DNA from: Eleusine coracana subsp. coracana
Lineage: Eukaryota > Streptophyta > Magnoliopsida > Poales > Poaceae
NCBI GenBank assembly: GCA_032690845.1
Contig: CM064426.1
Coordinates: forward strand, 59,992,631 to 60,056,630
Direction: 5' to 3'
DNA: 64,000 nucleotides
Shown: positions 12,406 through 23,873 of the stretch, in pieces
Numbering within the stretch: position 1 is the stretch's first letter
How the letters are laid out: every line of letters starts with the position of its first letter
Translations under genes and position numbers: made by a program
Notes under the pieces: model-generated
The model's database searches: none
Told to the model about the DNA's origin: nothing
The model's input: the letters and a program-made list of their open reading frames with translations, nothing else

Positions 12406-12897
12406 GTAAGGTGACTTTCTGTTGGATAATCCTCATGGTGGCATATTATCTGTAGGTCTGCTAATAATCTTTTTGTAGATTGACTGCTCTGATGTCATCC
12501 ATGTCTTCTCTACATTAGATCGTTTCCTATTTGAAAGCCACCTATGGACGTTTTAGTTAACTATTATGCATTCCTGTTAAGGCACTAAGATTGAATCATA
12601 ATTGTTTTTCTTTAATGACTTCATAATGTAGGTTTAAGTTTAACTTCTATGTTATGATCTGGTCACTGAAATAATATTCTCCTGTTCTAGATGTCGTTTA
12701 TGCCATGATCTTATTGACCTGTTCTGATTGTTGTATATGAATATCATGAAAATAAGAATCCAACTTAATTGTTTTGCAATGTAATCAGGTTGTTATCCAT
12801 AATTGGCACTCAAAAAAGAATTGAAATTGGCATGTCTGATACACATTCTTTGATTCGGATTTTTTTTCAATGATTCTTGCATCATAGCTCACATAAT
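12406..12897. other. Intron-like AT-rich stretch
   Basis: Follows the donor site at 12406. T-rich, no open frame, no repeat edge. It is consistent with intronic sequence of the same captured gene. Confidence 0.3.
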
Positions 12898-14151
12898 TCT
12901 ATACTAATAAATCTATAGAAATTGTTGTTCTTCACAATTGAGCCATGTCTTCTCATATTTCAGGTGCTGAAATTCAGTTTATTTATGATTATTGAATAAA
13001 CTTAAACTAAGTTGTTTTATGTATGGTGATATTTGCTGCTAAATACAGGTCTCACCTAATTTTTCTCTATCCAATGTCTGCTTCATATGTTGTAAAGGTG
13101 TATTGGTGTAAAACAGAACAACAATCCATCTAATATACGTTTACTGTTGGCAAAGAAAACTCAGAAGTATATGCAATACTTCTAAGAAAGTTGTGTGCAC
13201 TAACTAGAAAATAAAACTGCCAAGAAAGTTGTGTGCACTAACTATCATAAGTTTATGTCATTGACTACAACCTTTGTGAAAAAGTCCTTGGACCTCTAAA
13301 CCAGAAGTATATACAATACAGTTAATCGTTATAATGATATTTTTTTTCAAAATACAACAACTTATTTTTTCAGAACTTTACTAAGCTTTCAGTTCAGCAA
13401 TTCTACAACCATTGCTTATGCTATGCTAACATGGTAACTTACTTTTTAGTTGGTATTCTTTGGTTTGGCTGTAGCTGGTATATGTGAAAAAGGTTATTGA
13501 ATGTCATCAAGAATCCTTTGCTCCTTCAAGAAAATAAATTGGACTTCTCTTATCTTTAAAGTTTGATTTCTCTGTGTTTACAAAATATGCAGACCTAATT
13601 TAACACCTTATTATGGGGACTGATCTTTCTTGGTATCTGAAAATGGGTTTTAGCCTATGTTGTATCTACCAACTGCATTAGTTGGTCACAAATTTGTTTT
13701 CTACATTAACAGATCATCTCTCACTGTCCTATAAAAGTAATTGACCTAGAGAACTTACACTCCACAACAATATAGGTAGTAGAACAATCCTTATTGACCA
13801 GTGGCAGTGATGGCTTAAGCCTTTCTTCATGTACGGCACAATTTTCTCATGTGTTTAGGCTTCCATTGAAAGACAAATGGTTTGCACTTGCCAGTCAGAG
13901 ATATACTTATATAGTATTACCAGTGTCATAAACTGCTTGTTTTTCATTCGTCTTTAAATGTAACAAAGTAACCTAGATTCAATACAGAGAATTTGAGGCA
14001 TGATATAGTGTAATCAATTGGATTATGTATTCACTGGTTGGGTCAACTTAAGTACATTCTGGTTTATAAATATCTGTTTATAGGGGTCGTTAATGATAAT
14101 GATAAGCTAATTACGTGTGGAAATTAATCTTCTTTTGTATTTTATTTCCAG

Positions 14152-14193
14152 TGTGAGATCCTGATGGACCATAGCTGGCTATTGGAGGATCTG
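14152..14193 (+). pseudogene. Candidate captured exon (14 codons)
   Basis: A 42-bp open segment reading CEILMDHSWLLEDL, preceded by TATTTCCAG and followed by the donor GTATGTT. Its length is a multiple of three, like that of the candidate exon at 12322, and the two would join in frame. It lies within the Helitron. The family is not recognised. Confidence 0.35.
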
Positions 14194-14632
14194 GTATGTT
14201 CTGCTGTTGCGTTCAAAGCAAGTACCTCTTTATCGAGGAAATAACTTCTCTTTGAATCTAAATATATGTTCTATGTGTAACTGGAGACTATGGAGTGTCA
14301 CAACTCAACAGTATATTATTAGCCTTGGAGATGGTATACAACGTTTGTATTTTGGATTTTATGAAGCACCTACTGTAACTATGACACATATATTCGAGGC
14401 CTATCTACATCATATATAACAAATTTTGATTGATAAATTCTACTATGGCGAATCGAATGTGCTATGATATAAGGCTTATCCCTTATCTTTTTATAGGTAA
14501 TAAAATAAAATGAAATATACTACACAAAATGATCATTTTATTGCTATTTTAAAGAGCTGACATGCATGCACCTACAAATTAATTAAACAACATGATTGAC
14601 CCTGAATCCAGTCCCATAGCCATTTTAGCGAG

Positions 14633-14652
14633 CGGCGCGCGTAAGCGCGCCG
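14633..14652 (+). other. Helitron 3' hairpin
   Basis: Perfect 8-bp stem CGGCGCGC/GCGCGCCG with loop GTAA, located 8 nt before CTAG. This is the terminal hairpin used by Helitrons as the end-of-transposition signal. Confidence 0.85.
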
Positions 14653-14698
14653 GATAACACTAGTCTCTTCTAATTCCTCGTGTCTACTATAACGTTCC

Positions 14699-16896
14699 TT
14701 ACCAGTCACCAGCTAGTTTTGGTACGTCAAGAACAACAGTTAAATCCACTTTATCGACCACTCTATCTGGCCCTTCATCAAATAGGTCCCCAGTTATTTC
14801 CATAGCTTTAAGGCTCCCATCTACTCTGGTACTAAGCACAGTGAATTCTTCCTTGCATTGCTCCTCTAGTGGTGCTTGCTTCAGTGGTTGCAATGATATG
14901 GTCACACTACACCTCAACCCTGGCGGTACAATGTCAATGCTTGGGTATATATTGTACGGGCGTAAGCTGGTCGTTGAGATGCTGAAGGCAAAGTAGTCCT
15001 CTGTATCATTGGATAACTGAATGGAGCATGGCACTTGCTTGTTGAGCTCAAAATGTAAATGTGTTTTGAGGGGCTCAATCCCAATCATATCCTCCAAGTC
15101 GCCTATCTGTGAAAAATGACATTTTTAAATTAACATGGCCACCTGCTTCCTCGCTATTATGTAATGTACTCCGACCGTACTAGGAAGAATGCATTTTTAG
15201 CTATATCATGTACTTTTCCCCTAAAAAGAATGCAGTCTCGAAATAAAATCTTTTTGGGACAACGGCAATAGGAGTTTGACGGAGGTAATAATGAGCGCCA
15301 TGAGATCCAGAATGAGCGTGCAAGGGAGGGCAATTCTGCTGCTCCTACATTTTCCCTTTGTTGTTCTGCTTACAAAACTTTTCATTCCACCTTTTTTCCG
15401 ACCATGTTTGCATTATGTAGGCAGATTTTTAACTTTTATATGCACTTTAGTAGTTTATTTTAGTGCAGCGGCAGCACAGCACTACATTCTCTACTGAAGT
15501 ACCAGAATCTCCTCGCAGAAAATATTTTACCTGGGCAAATGATTCATTCACATCACTGGTGTTCCCATCCAGTTTGTTCAGTTCACAGATTATATCAGAC
15601 ATGTCAGGTCTCTTCACTGGGTCTGCGTTGGTGCATCTAATAGCTAAATCAAGGCACGTTGCCACTTGTTGATACACAAAAAGTGTATCCTTGGCTGACT
15701 TATTCCATCTGTGCCTCCATCTTTTCAGTACCTGACTTCAACATTGAAGATTTAGAATAACAGAGATATTTAGAAATCTAATACAAGTGAGGTGCATATG
15801 CATCAGAAGAGTGACATGAGACATGAGTACGTGACCGATATGTTTAGAAATTTAGTACAAAAAAATAATGATACAAGGACTACATGAGCTGAAGGCCTGA
15901 AGCACTGAACCAAACTAGCGGCCATTTGAAATACTTAAAATTTTGCCGCAAAGCAATGTTGACTGTTTTCAGCATGTATTCCTAAAAGTAATGAACGCCA
16001 GTAAAAGAAAGGCAAAATATTTCCATTAGTCAGTTCACATTGCACATCAAAGAAGAAAATAGTACGCCATGGTACATTCTACCTTAACGACAGAAAAATT
16101 AACCGGAAATGCTTGTAATTGTAGCTAAATTGAATACATGTATTCTGCTTTGCAAGCTCTACACTTCTCGCCAGTCAGAAATTGCAGCTGTATTTATTTC
16201 ACATAGATCTAACGGAGCCACTGTTAGTGCTCATACGCCCCTGTTATAGTACTTCTGCTTTCTGAAACTGTGTATTTTGCTCATACATATTAATAAACAT
16301 AATAAAAACTTTTAAAAGACACACACATATGTATACCCGTATAAACACATATAAGAGGGACGGGGCTGGCACATATTGAAATTAACAACGTCATGATTGT
16401 GGCCTCTTTGTCATGGGGGCATGTTGTTAATAAACAACAATTAGATCCAAAATTTATCCAACTAAGAACTGTTGTGGAGCCTCTAACTTTTGCAAGATTT
16501 TGTTGACGTATATATTTATATATCCATGGCAGAAAGCAAAACATAGAACATAGATATATAGAATTGCCGCCAAAACAAATTTAATAGTTTTTTTTCCTGT
16601 TGTATCTTTGTTGCGGTTCATTCAAGCACTAAGGGACAGTATAATACTCTTTCTGCCTAAATATTGTTGGCAGCCATTAGTTGGCTTCATCCAGCTCCAT
16701 GATTAGCCTAATAATCTAGCTTGGCTTGGTTTGTTTTAGTAAAATGAATTATGAACCTATATATGATTGTCACAAACGAATGAAAAACTGGATCTGATAG
16801 TGAGACAGTACGAGCAGTGGTGAGCAACAAAGAGATGCCTATATATGGTAATGAAAACATGATGGCAATCTAGGCCTCCTCCTCCACACTAGGTAG

Positions 16897-16935
<39 letters not shown>

Positions 16936-19900
16936 CCCCTTTCCGCATACTTGCAAGGGGCTGGGGTAATACAACATAATATGGGCAATGTTGGCAATAT
17001 AAAGGTTGGGATTGTAAGGCCGCAAATATGACTTTGTTATACGTGGCTCGCTTCCGGGTGGGGAGCAATAGTAGTCATCAGGCTTCATGTGGGTTTGGCA
17101 GGATAGCAGGGTTGCGCTTCAAGGTATGAGCTACAGCATATACTAGAGCAGCTGCGAAGTTGAGCAATAGTTTTTCATAAACACATTGGTATCATTCTGG
17201 GAATCTCCTGTGATCGATAGACCATCCGATTGTATTTTACATGTGGATCGGCACATCATCAACATTGACCAGACTATAAATTGCTTATAGTTTTTCTTTT
17301 CTTATCTTCTTGTAATGACATTGTCTTCAACAAAAAAAAACTTTGATAAATCTGATGCAGGCAATATTCAGGGGCATAGGCTAAGGCACTGTTGTTGCAA
17401 AAAAATGAGACACCAGGGTTGTCATCACCAAAACATGTCAGCAACTGGAGGTGGTGGCCATCAATATTTGCTAAAAATAGATGAGCATCTCTTTAGCAAA
17501 TCAATTCTTAGTTCTTTTCTTATTTGGTTTTGTTTTTCATAAGACCTGTACTAAATTTAGAACCGGGATAATGTATGCATCAATGATGCAAAAAAGCCAG
17601 AAACATCTTTCCAATATCTAAAAAATAACTATTTATAATATTATATCTATTAATTCTTATGTATCTATATATCTTTAGAAGATGCAACCCACCCAAGGTC
17701 ATTAAATGCTATTTTTCTCTTCTGTGATGCAGCCACGTCACCCTCTATTTTACACCGTTCGATCTGAAAAAAAAATCCCAAATTCTAACCGTTGTTCCAC
17801 TTCGTCTTCTCCGTGGACCTTCTTTTCCAGGAGCAACCATGGCTCAGCGCCCCAATCAATGGTACCTCTAATCCTCCAATCAATTGACCCAATCAATCGT
17901 AGAAACTGCAGCTGCTACCCATCAATGACACCCTCAATCAATTGCAGATCATCACGTCTTATCTTCCATCGACACCTGCCTCTTTTCCCATAGATGCACA
18001 TCCCAAAATCATCAATTGACTCCAAGCTCGTCCCCTTCCGGACAGCCTCAATGTTGCATCGTTAATTCTTATTAAAAACCACGTGACACACATAAAGTTT
18101 GGGCTCCTGCCTCCCCATTTTCTTCCTACCACTTCCCCTTTGGGTTCCAGTTTTAATAGATCGCCCTGACATGAGGCAAGATCATGTTGCATCCCTTCCT
18201 TTTCCTCTCTCTCTCTGCGGTGCAGAACTAACTAAAGACAATTGTAATAGCTATCTCGAATGCCAATCGCTTGGTAGATTGGCTTGTTAATCTACCAAGC
18301 GAGGGAGAAATTTCACTCACATGCTGGAGCAAGAGATAGGCATACTCCGTGTTATTGAATGTTTGTCAGGTGAGTCGATCATCCCTACCCCCCCCCCCCC
18401 CTCCCCTTTATGAATCAATTTATGTGTCTCAGATCTGTTATGAAAGGTTATTGTAATATTGTGGTTTGTTTGTTTCGTTCTGATCCTCTCTTTTCTGTGT
18501 CTATTTAATCTAATTTTTCTTTCCAAGATTATTATGGTAATCAAGTCCTTCAGATTACCGATTGCATTATATTGTAAGCGCTTTCCTATCTTTTTAGTGG
18601 GTGTTCGTTTCCAAGTGCTAATGGGCTAAAGCTAAACTTTAGGCTAAAGTTTAGCACAAGGGAAATGAACATGCGTGCTAAAGTTTGTGCTAAAGTTTAG
18701 CACAAGAGAGAAAAATGTGCTAAAAGGGGGACTAAACTTTAGCACCCCAAGAGGTGCTAAACTTTAGTCCAAATTTTAGGTGCTAAAGTTTAGCACCTAA
18801 AGGAAATGAACACCCCCTTAGTGGTTTGATAAATCATGGTTATGAATCAGCAAGATATTCAGCTATTATCCATTACAAATTATAAAATGAGACTTGATGT
18901 ATATGCAGTAGCCTGGATGAAGCTGAAAGCAAGTCACATTGGCCCCCTCTCCCTTCGCAAATATGCTATGCTAAATTGGTGAGCTCACAAATTGTATTGT
19001 TATTTGATTAGCAGTGACATTCACATGATTTGAATACACATTTTATTTGTAGAAATTGGCATTGCTACTTAATCGCCTTTGATAAGCCCAAACATGGGTT
19101 ATGTTTTACTCCACTCATGTATGGTATGACAACTTTAGTGTTTTGTAAATATAAACATTCCCATTCCTAAAACACTTGGAGAAAAAAAAAGCATGCAAAC
19201 CGAATATCATCCAGGATTATTCCACATCATTTAGTAAACATGCATTTACCTCTTGCATGCTTTCATCTAGAGAATTTGAATGGACATGGCCAGGCTATCA
19301 ATACTGGACACAGAGTTGCCCACAAGGAATTACTATCACCGTTGCTGCTCCCACCTTGCAAGGTGATTGAGATCAACCTAGCACACGAAAGAAATTGATC
19401 AACGTAACCGATGGTTGTTATTGTTGGCGCAATGACTAATAGTAGTAGTTTGGGATTATTGCTGCCATTAGTAAGGTTTCAACTGATGCAGGCACCCACA
19501 ACTATGCATTTGGTCATTTATATAGCTGGAATATTTTGATTGGAATAGTAATTTTGTTTGATTTCAGCAACAACCATGTTTTATATAGCTCCCCTTCAAT
19601 TTGTTTTTTTATAAACAGTACATAGTGTGTCGGTAATATCGTCTTTTTGTGGTACATGTGACATCAAATTATGCCATTAGGTATTTTAAATTTTTGTGTA
19701 CAAGGCAACCACTACCCCATTGAATTGTTGGACAGTTGGACAACCAAGGAAGCAATCACACATAGCCTGGCGACCATTCTGAAGAGTTGAGAACTTGCCC
19801 ATCAACACCCTCGCTGCACCAGTCACTATGTCCATGAAGATATGTAAGTGATGGTGATCTGATGAGGATTCATTCTCCTTTATCTGATTATTTGGTCTTT

Positions 19901-21704
19901 GCAATATGTTCCAATTTCTATAACCTTGGCTAAGATAGATGTATACCTGACATGTTGAGTCTATTCTTGCCGATCCATTAGCTATGTGTAACCAGTGGAT
20001 GAATGATTAGGAGGACAGCATGTGACAGATACGGCGCCAAGCGCACCACTGGTATACTCGAAGTACAACTGAGTAGTTTTTTTTTATTCTTTTGAGACAA
20101 GACCTTGATTTGGCTCGAGGCTTTTATGGCATTGGAACCCTACTCAACCGACAGGGTGAGCTACGTACTTTGGTCTAAACACAATCGTGAAAGCATAAAG
20201 CTTTGTTTGTACAACATTGAGCTGAGCTGACTTGAGCAAAAAAAAAAAAAATCTAAGATGTGGCCGTTGAGCTAAGTGTTCTCTGTCTAACCATCCATCT
20301 GTACACATGGAATCAACCCTAGCATATTGATTTTCTCAAAACACCTCGTCTCACTTGGCCTAAACACAAAAATGGACCATCCATCCGAAAGAAGCGCATG
20401 GTTACTATATGTTATGGCATTGCTAACAACACTGGTCAACAATAATCATATGATAATCGTTGCCATGGTTAATTTAAAAATGGTGCGGCACTGAATTTTC
20501 AGAGGCTACACTTACTTTAGTGACACTTCTAGGTTGTTCCTTTACTCCGGTCACTAGCTCTGTGATTATAACCCCCAAGCTATAAATGTCTAACTTGGGA
20601 GAAAATTTTCCATCAAGCATGTATTCATGAGGACAATATCCTCTGCATAAAAAAAATGAGAAGTAGATGTATTATGACATAGGAACTCAGGACTGTAAAC
20701 ATCTGAAAGACTACCACATTATTTTGAACTCTGTTGCTTACAGAGACAGAAGCCGAACGTCACTCATAGTTTTTGATTTGTCATCAACTCTTGACAGACC
20801 AAAGTCTGTAATCTTTGGCACCATGTTATCATCTAGCAGTATATTAGCAGGTTTGAGATCCATATGAATTATATGTTTCTCTTTATGAAGATAATGCAAA
20901 CCCTCACAAATTCCCTTGATTATTTGGTAACGTCTGTGCCATTCAAGCCCTCTTAATTCATCTGCAGAAAAACAAAACGTCGAGTGACAGGGAAGGATGG
21001 AATATTTTTTCCTTTGTTTTGAGCATATTAAATTTATTCATTCTTTGTAATATTAACTAAATGTTGGAACACAAGACAGCAACCAGGGGATGGATAAAAG
21101 GAATTAATGGGATTGTTTAGTGAAAAAAAATGTCTTTAGTAAGTATATAATGGTAAGACGTGTTAATAACATACCGGTAAGATGGTTTTCTAGGCCTCCT
21201 TTACTTATGTACTCAAAGCAAAGCAATCTTTCTCGTATCTGGGCCATGATAATTCTTTCTGGCAATTGTTTCTCTTTATCTGCTGGCAATTTTATAACTG
21301 TTTCTTCGGTGTGGGAGCAATATCCCAGTAACCGAGCTACATTCGGGTGTGTCACCATCACCAGGCTTGTAACCTCCTGATGAAACATCTTGTCGTCAAT
21401 TGTATAGCTGTTGAAAAGCTTCTTCACGGCAATGAATCCATTTCGTAGGATTCCCTGTAGAGACTCTATTGTCAATGATGCCAAAAGCAGATACCGCTCT
21501 GCTCTTAGGAAAAACATGAAGCAGTGCCGCAATAAAATATAAATTTACCTTGTAAACCTCTCCGCACCCGCCGCTACCAATTCTTAGCTGGTCCATGAAA
21601 TTGCTCGTGACGAGTTTTAAAATTGGAAATGATATAGGTCCCGGATTCCCACTTCCATCGAGCATTCTTTCCAGGACGCTGAGTTCTATGTAATTTTCGT
21701 CCAT
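14699..21704 (-). CDS. Receptor-like cytoplasmic kinase with C-terminal MSP domain
   Basis: Six exons on the minus strand: 21704-21549, 21454-21175, 20961-20742, 20642-20516, 15731-15531 and 15106-14699. All introns are GT-AG, phases agree, and the 1,392-nt CDS gives 463 residues. The start is the first ATG after an in-frame TAG. No signal peptide or membrane segment is seen, so it should be cytoplasmic. The kinase domain (about 36-310) has the glycine loop GSGGCGEVYKG (43-53), Lys63 in IAVKK, Glu79, HMDLKPAN with catalytic Asp180 (non-RD, Met replaces Arg), and DFG 198-200. Residues 329-463 form an MSP/VAP-like beta domain (about IGIEPLKTHLHFEL to VVLDVP). MSP domains of VAP proteins bind short peptide motifs at membranes, so the tail may recruit partners. 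Such kinase-MSP fusions occur in grasses. The paralogue at 46.6-48.3 kb is in the same orientation. Confidence 0.85.
16899..16932. repeat. Poly-C homopolymer, 34 C
   Basis: An uninterrupted run of 34 C followed by TCCCCCC. It lies in the large intron of the kinase gene (poly-G in the transcript). It gives a spurious Gly-rich open frame on the minus strand. Its length may be affected by sequencing or assembly error. Confidence 0.9.
17851..17945. repeat. Short CAATCAAT direct repeats
   Basis: AATCAAT or CATCAAT-type heptamers recur at least five times in under 100 bp inside the intron, mostly as CCAATCAAT or CAATCAATTG. No function is assigned. Confidence 0.5.
18268..18301. repeat. Perfect 13-bp stem hairpin
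   Basis: Arms CGCTTGGTAGATT (18268-18280) and AATCTACCAAGCG (18289-18301) with an 8-nt loop, all in the large intron. It does not look like a known MITE terminus. On the transcript strand it would fold equally well. Confidence 0.7.
18388..18401. repeat. Poly-C tract, 14 C
   Basis: Homopolymer followed by TCCCC, in the kinase gene intron. Confidence 0.8.
18599..18816. mobile_element. MITE with GGGTGTTCRTTTCC terminal repeats
   Basis: About 218 bp. The left end GGGTGTTCGTTTCC and the right end GGAAATGAACACCC are inverted repeats with one mismatch. The interior repeats the motif GTGCTAAAGTTTAGCAC in both orientations, including a perfect 27-bp palindrome at 18775-18801. The flanks TTTAGTGG and CTTAGTGG (7 of 8 equal) suggest an 8-bp hAT-style target duplication, but the exact border is ambiguous. 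It is an internal passenger of the kinase gene intron with no coding capacity. Confidence 0.7.
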
Positions 21705-21811
21705 TCTATGTAACAAGAGAAATAGTCTAAAGTAGAGCAAGGTGAAAATAGTTGTCTAAATCATGAAAGGATATGCATTGATACACTTGACGCTGGGAGT
21801 AAACAGTTGCC

Positions 21812-21819
21812 CTATATAG
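21812..21819 (-). promoter_or_regulatory. TATA-like box of the kinase-MSP gene
   Basis: CTATATAG on the minus strand, about 110 bp before the chosen ATG at 21704. This is a plausible distance for a plant core promoter with a short leader. The G-box palindrome lies 12 bp further upstream. Confidence 0.45.
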
Positions 21820-21831
21820 AATAATGTGTCA

Positions 21832-21856
21832 TCTGTCACGTGAGTCACGTGACAGA
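21832..21856. promoter_or_regulatory. 25-bp palindrome with two G-boxes
   Basis: Arms TCTGTCACGTGA (21832-21843) and TCACGTGACAGA (21845-21856) are perfect inverted repeats around one G. Each contains a CACGTG G-box (21837-21842 and 21846-21851), the core site for plant bZIP and bHLH factors and part of ABRE elements. The site starts 12 bp upstream of the TATA-like box and 128 bp upstream of the kinase ATG. Regulatory function is inference from position and motif. Confidence 0.6.
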
Positions 21857-23850
21857 GAAGGTAGTTCTTCGGGTGCTCGGGCTTGAGAGATGCACTATGA
21901 AATCCAAATGCGCAATTTGAAATAAAAGTGTATATGCATTCTTCATATTGTCATCTACAATCAGGCAAAATTTGAACTGCAACACACACTTGTGCAAAAT
22001 GCAACGAAAAAGAGAACGCTTGTGCAAAGCAGAAATTTAGTTGTTGCATATCCAATTTTGCATGGATATGGATGAAGTCGCATGAATATAGATGAAAGTG
22101 TAACCTATTTGCTTCAAAAGTTTTCAGTAACTTTCTAATATGCGTATTAGACGTGGTGGCACTGTAGCATGCACCTATATATGGTGCTTGGAGGCAATAA
22201 CGGAATGAGATCCGCGGGCCCGATGGCATCTCTTTTAACTCACGGCTCACGGCATGGAGGTGTTTGGTTGCTGTCCTGACGCTATATGCTAAGCTTCAAT
22301 GAGGTTAGTCCTAATGGTGAGTTTTATTTTATTGTTTCCAAAACTGTCACATACACCCTTCATATTTTAAAAGAATATCGTTTTGTACATGATTTAGTAT
22401 ATTAATGACTCATTAATTAGAAAGTATTTTTTTTCTATATCCTTATTAAAGACGTTTTGGAACTAACAAAGTCAATAATGTGTACTATCTAAGTGGTTAC
22501 TGTTTGTGGACAAAAGTGTCCAACCGATGAGGTTCATGATTCAATTCTGCACAACCATAATATTTTTTTTTTGTTTTTCGAGAAAACGACTTGCTTTTGT
22601 AAAATTGGCTATGGACCAAGAATGATTTCTTTTTGAAGTATGGAGGAAATAAGTAATAAGATATTTGTTTAAAGATAAAACACCCCGTACAATGTATAGT
22701 TTTATTTTTGTTGTTTCCTAGGAGTATATGCAAGACACAAAATATGTTGAAAAAATGTACATATGGTTTCATCTAGATAAAACTGCTCTTCTCTCTTTTT
22801 TTATTAATTTCTTACCATGTTATCTAAAATAATGATATATTATCCTATTTAATAAAAATCAAACCTCCAATGGAAGTAGCCTCATTCCTGATTTCTACTT
22901 TTCCATGTTTGTAGGCGTGCATCGTGAATAGCTGCCAGGCTCATGCACATTCATCAAGCTTAGGCGGCCAGACTAATGAGCTCACGTCTCGCTTACTGAT
23001 CCATGCCTTGTTGGTCCTCTCGTTCCATTGTCACCGCCCGTGAGGTCACCATGTTGCTTGGCTTCCCACCCACCACGGAGCTTGCCGCCCTGCCTGCCCA
23101 AGACTGGACCCATGGTGCAGAGCATGACGCCCTGCCTGTTCTGGACGGAACCTGGCACACAGAGCTCGCCTCCCACGTTGTCACTATGACGATAGCTCCT
23201 GTGTTCTTGGTTAATTTCATTTTTTCCTGTTTTAAAACCTACACAAAAATCATGAAATCTATAAAAGACTCCAAAGTTTCCTATAATAACTGCCCATATA
23301 TACCGTTGTATTGTTCACAAACTTTTTCATGTTTTTCAGCTGTCAGATTTGAGATGTGGATACCGATCCGGCCGTCCGTTCAACCTTCTCGCATCATTTT
23401 ACCATTGTGCTCTTATGTATCTTATCCAATCAAAGAACTGAGATCACTGTCCGCCCCGCTTCTCGATCTCTCCGTTCCCTCCTCTTCCCTCCCTAACCAT
23501 GAGCCTCACCCAGTTTGTAGAAGAAACCACGAACTAGACAAAATTGTGGAGATGTCTCCACATCCGGTGACTAAAATTTTGCTAATACCTCAGTTACTTT
23601 TTATAGCCATTGGATATTGATCCAATAACCCAGATTTTAATTCACTCGTGCTTAAAAATCTTCTCTGAAAAAACAAAAATGTTTGACCTAGTAACTAATT
23701 GTTCCAGCAGTGCAGTCTTATTGTTCCAGTTGTAGTACATTTTTATTGACCCAGTAGAATATTAGAAGACTAAACCCGTTCCAATAGACTAGCCTTCCTC
23801 CTCTCTTTATTTCTTCGCTCGGTATCCTGCAGCTCCGCTCGGCATCTTTG
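21857..23850. other. Upstream intergenic stretch
   Basis: AT-rich to about 22870, then more balanced. No gene is seen. Overlapping open frames at 22982-23620 on both strands have no family features. Part of 22340-22800 has a run-on AT style typical of old MITEs but no clear ends. Confidence 0.4.
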
Positions 23851-23873
23851 CCCCCCCCCCCCCCCCCCCCCCC
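23851..23873. repeat. Poly-C homopolymer, 23 C
   Basis: Uninterrupted run of C between GCATCTTTG and AAACTGAG. Confidence 0.9.

Larger units (their letters stand above)
12898..14663 (+). mobile_element. Helitron (3' terminus clear, 5' end tentative)
   Basis: The 3' end has canonical Helitron form: an 8-bp GC stem-loop at 14633-14652, an 8-nt spacer, the terminal CTAG at 14660-14663, and a flanking host T at 14664. A candidate 5' terminus TCTATACTAATAAA sits at 12898 and resembles plant Helitron starts (TC-T-ATACTA), but the base before it is T rather than the expected A. The element may therefore start elsewhere. The interior is AT-rich and intron-like and includes the candidate exon at 14152. 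No Rep/helicase is present, so it is non-autonomous. Confidence 0.6.
15732..20515 (-). other. Large fourth intron (4.8 kb) of the kinase-MSP gene
   Basis: The minus-strand donor GTAAGT directly follows the exon ending at 20516, and the acceptor TGAAGTCAG precedes the exon starting at 15731. The phase is 0 on both sides and the joined protein matches the family across the junction. Inside are a 34-C tract, CAATCAAT repeats, a perfect hairpin and a MITE, each listed separately. Apart from these I see no gene in it. The other introns of the gene are 94-424 bp. Confidence 0.75.

Noticed and set aside
16870..17088. Minus-strand Gly-rich protein
   Set aside because: Produced by the 34-C homopolymer inside a kinase intron.
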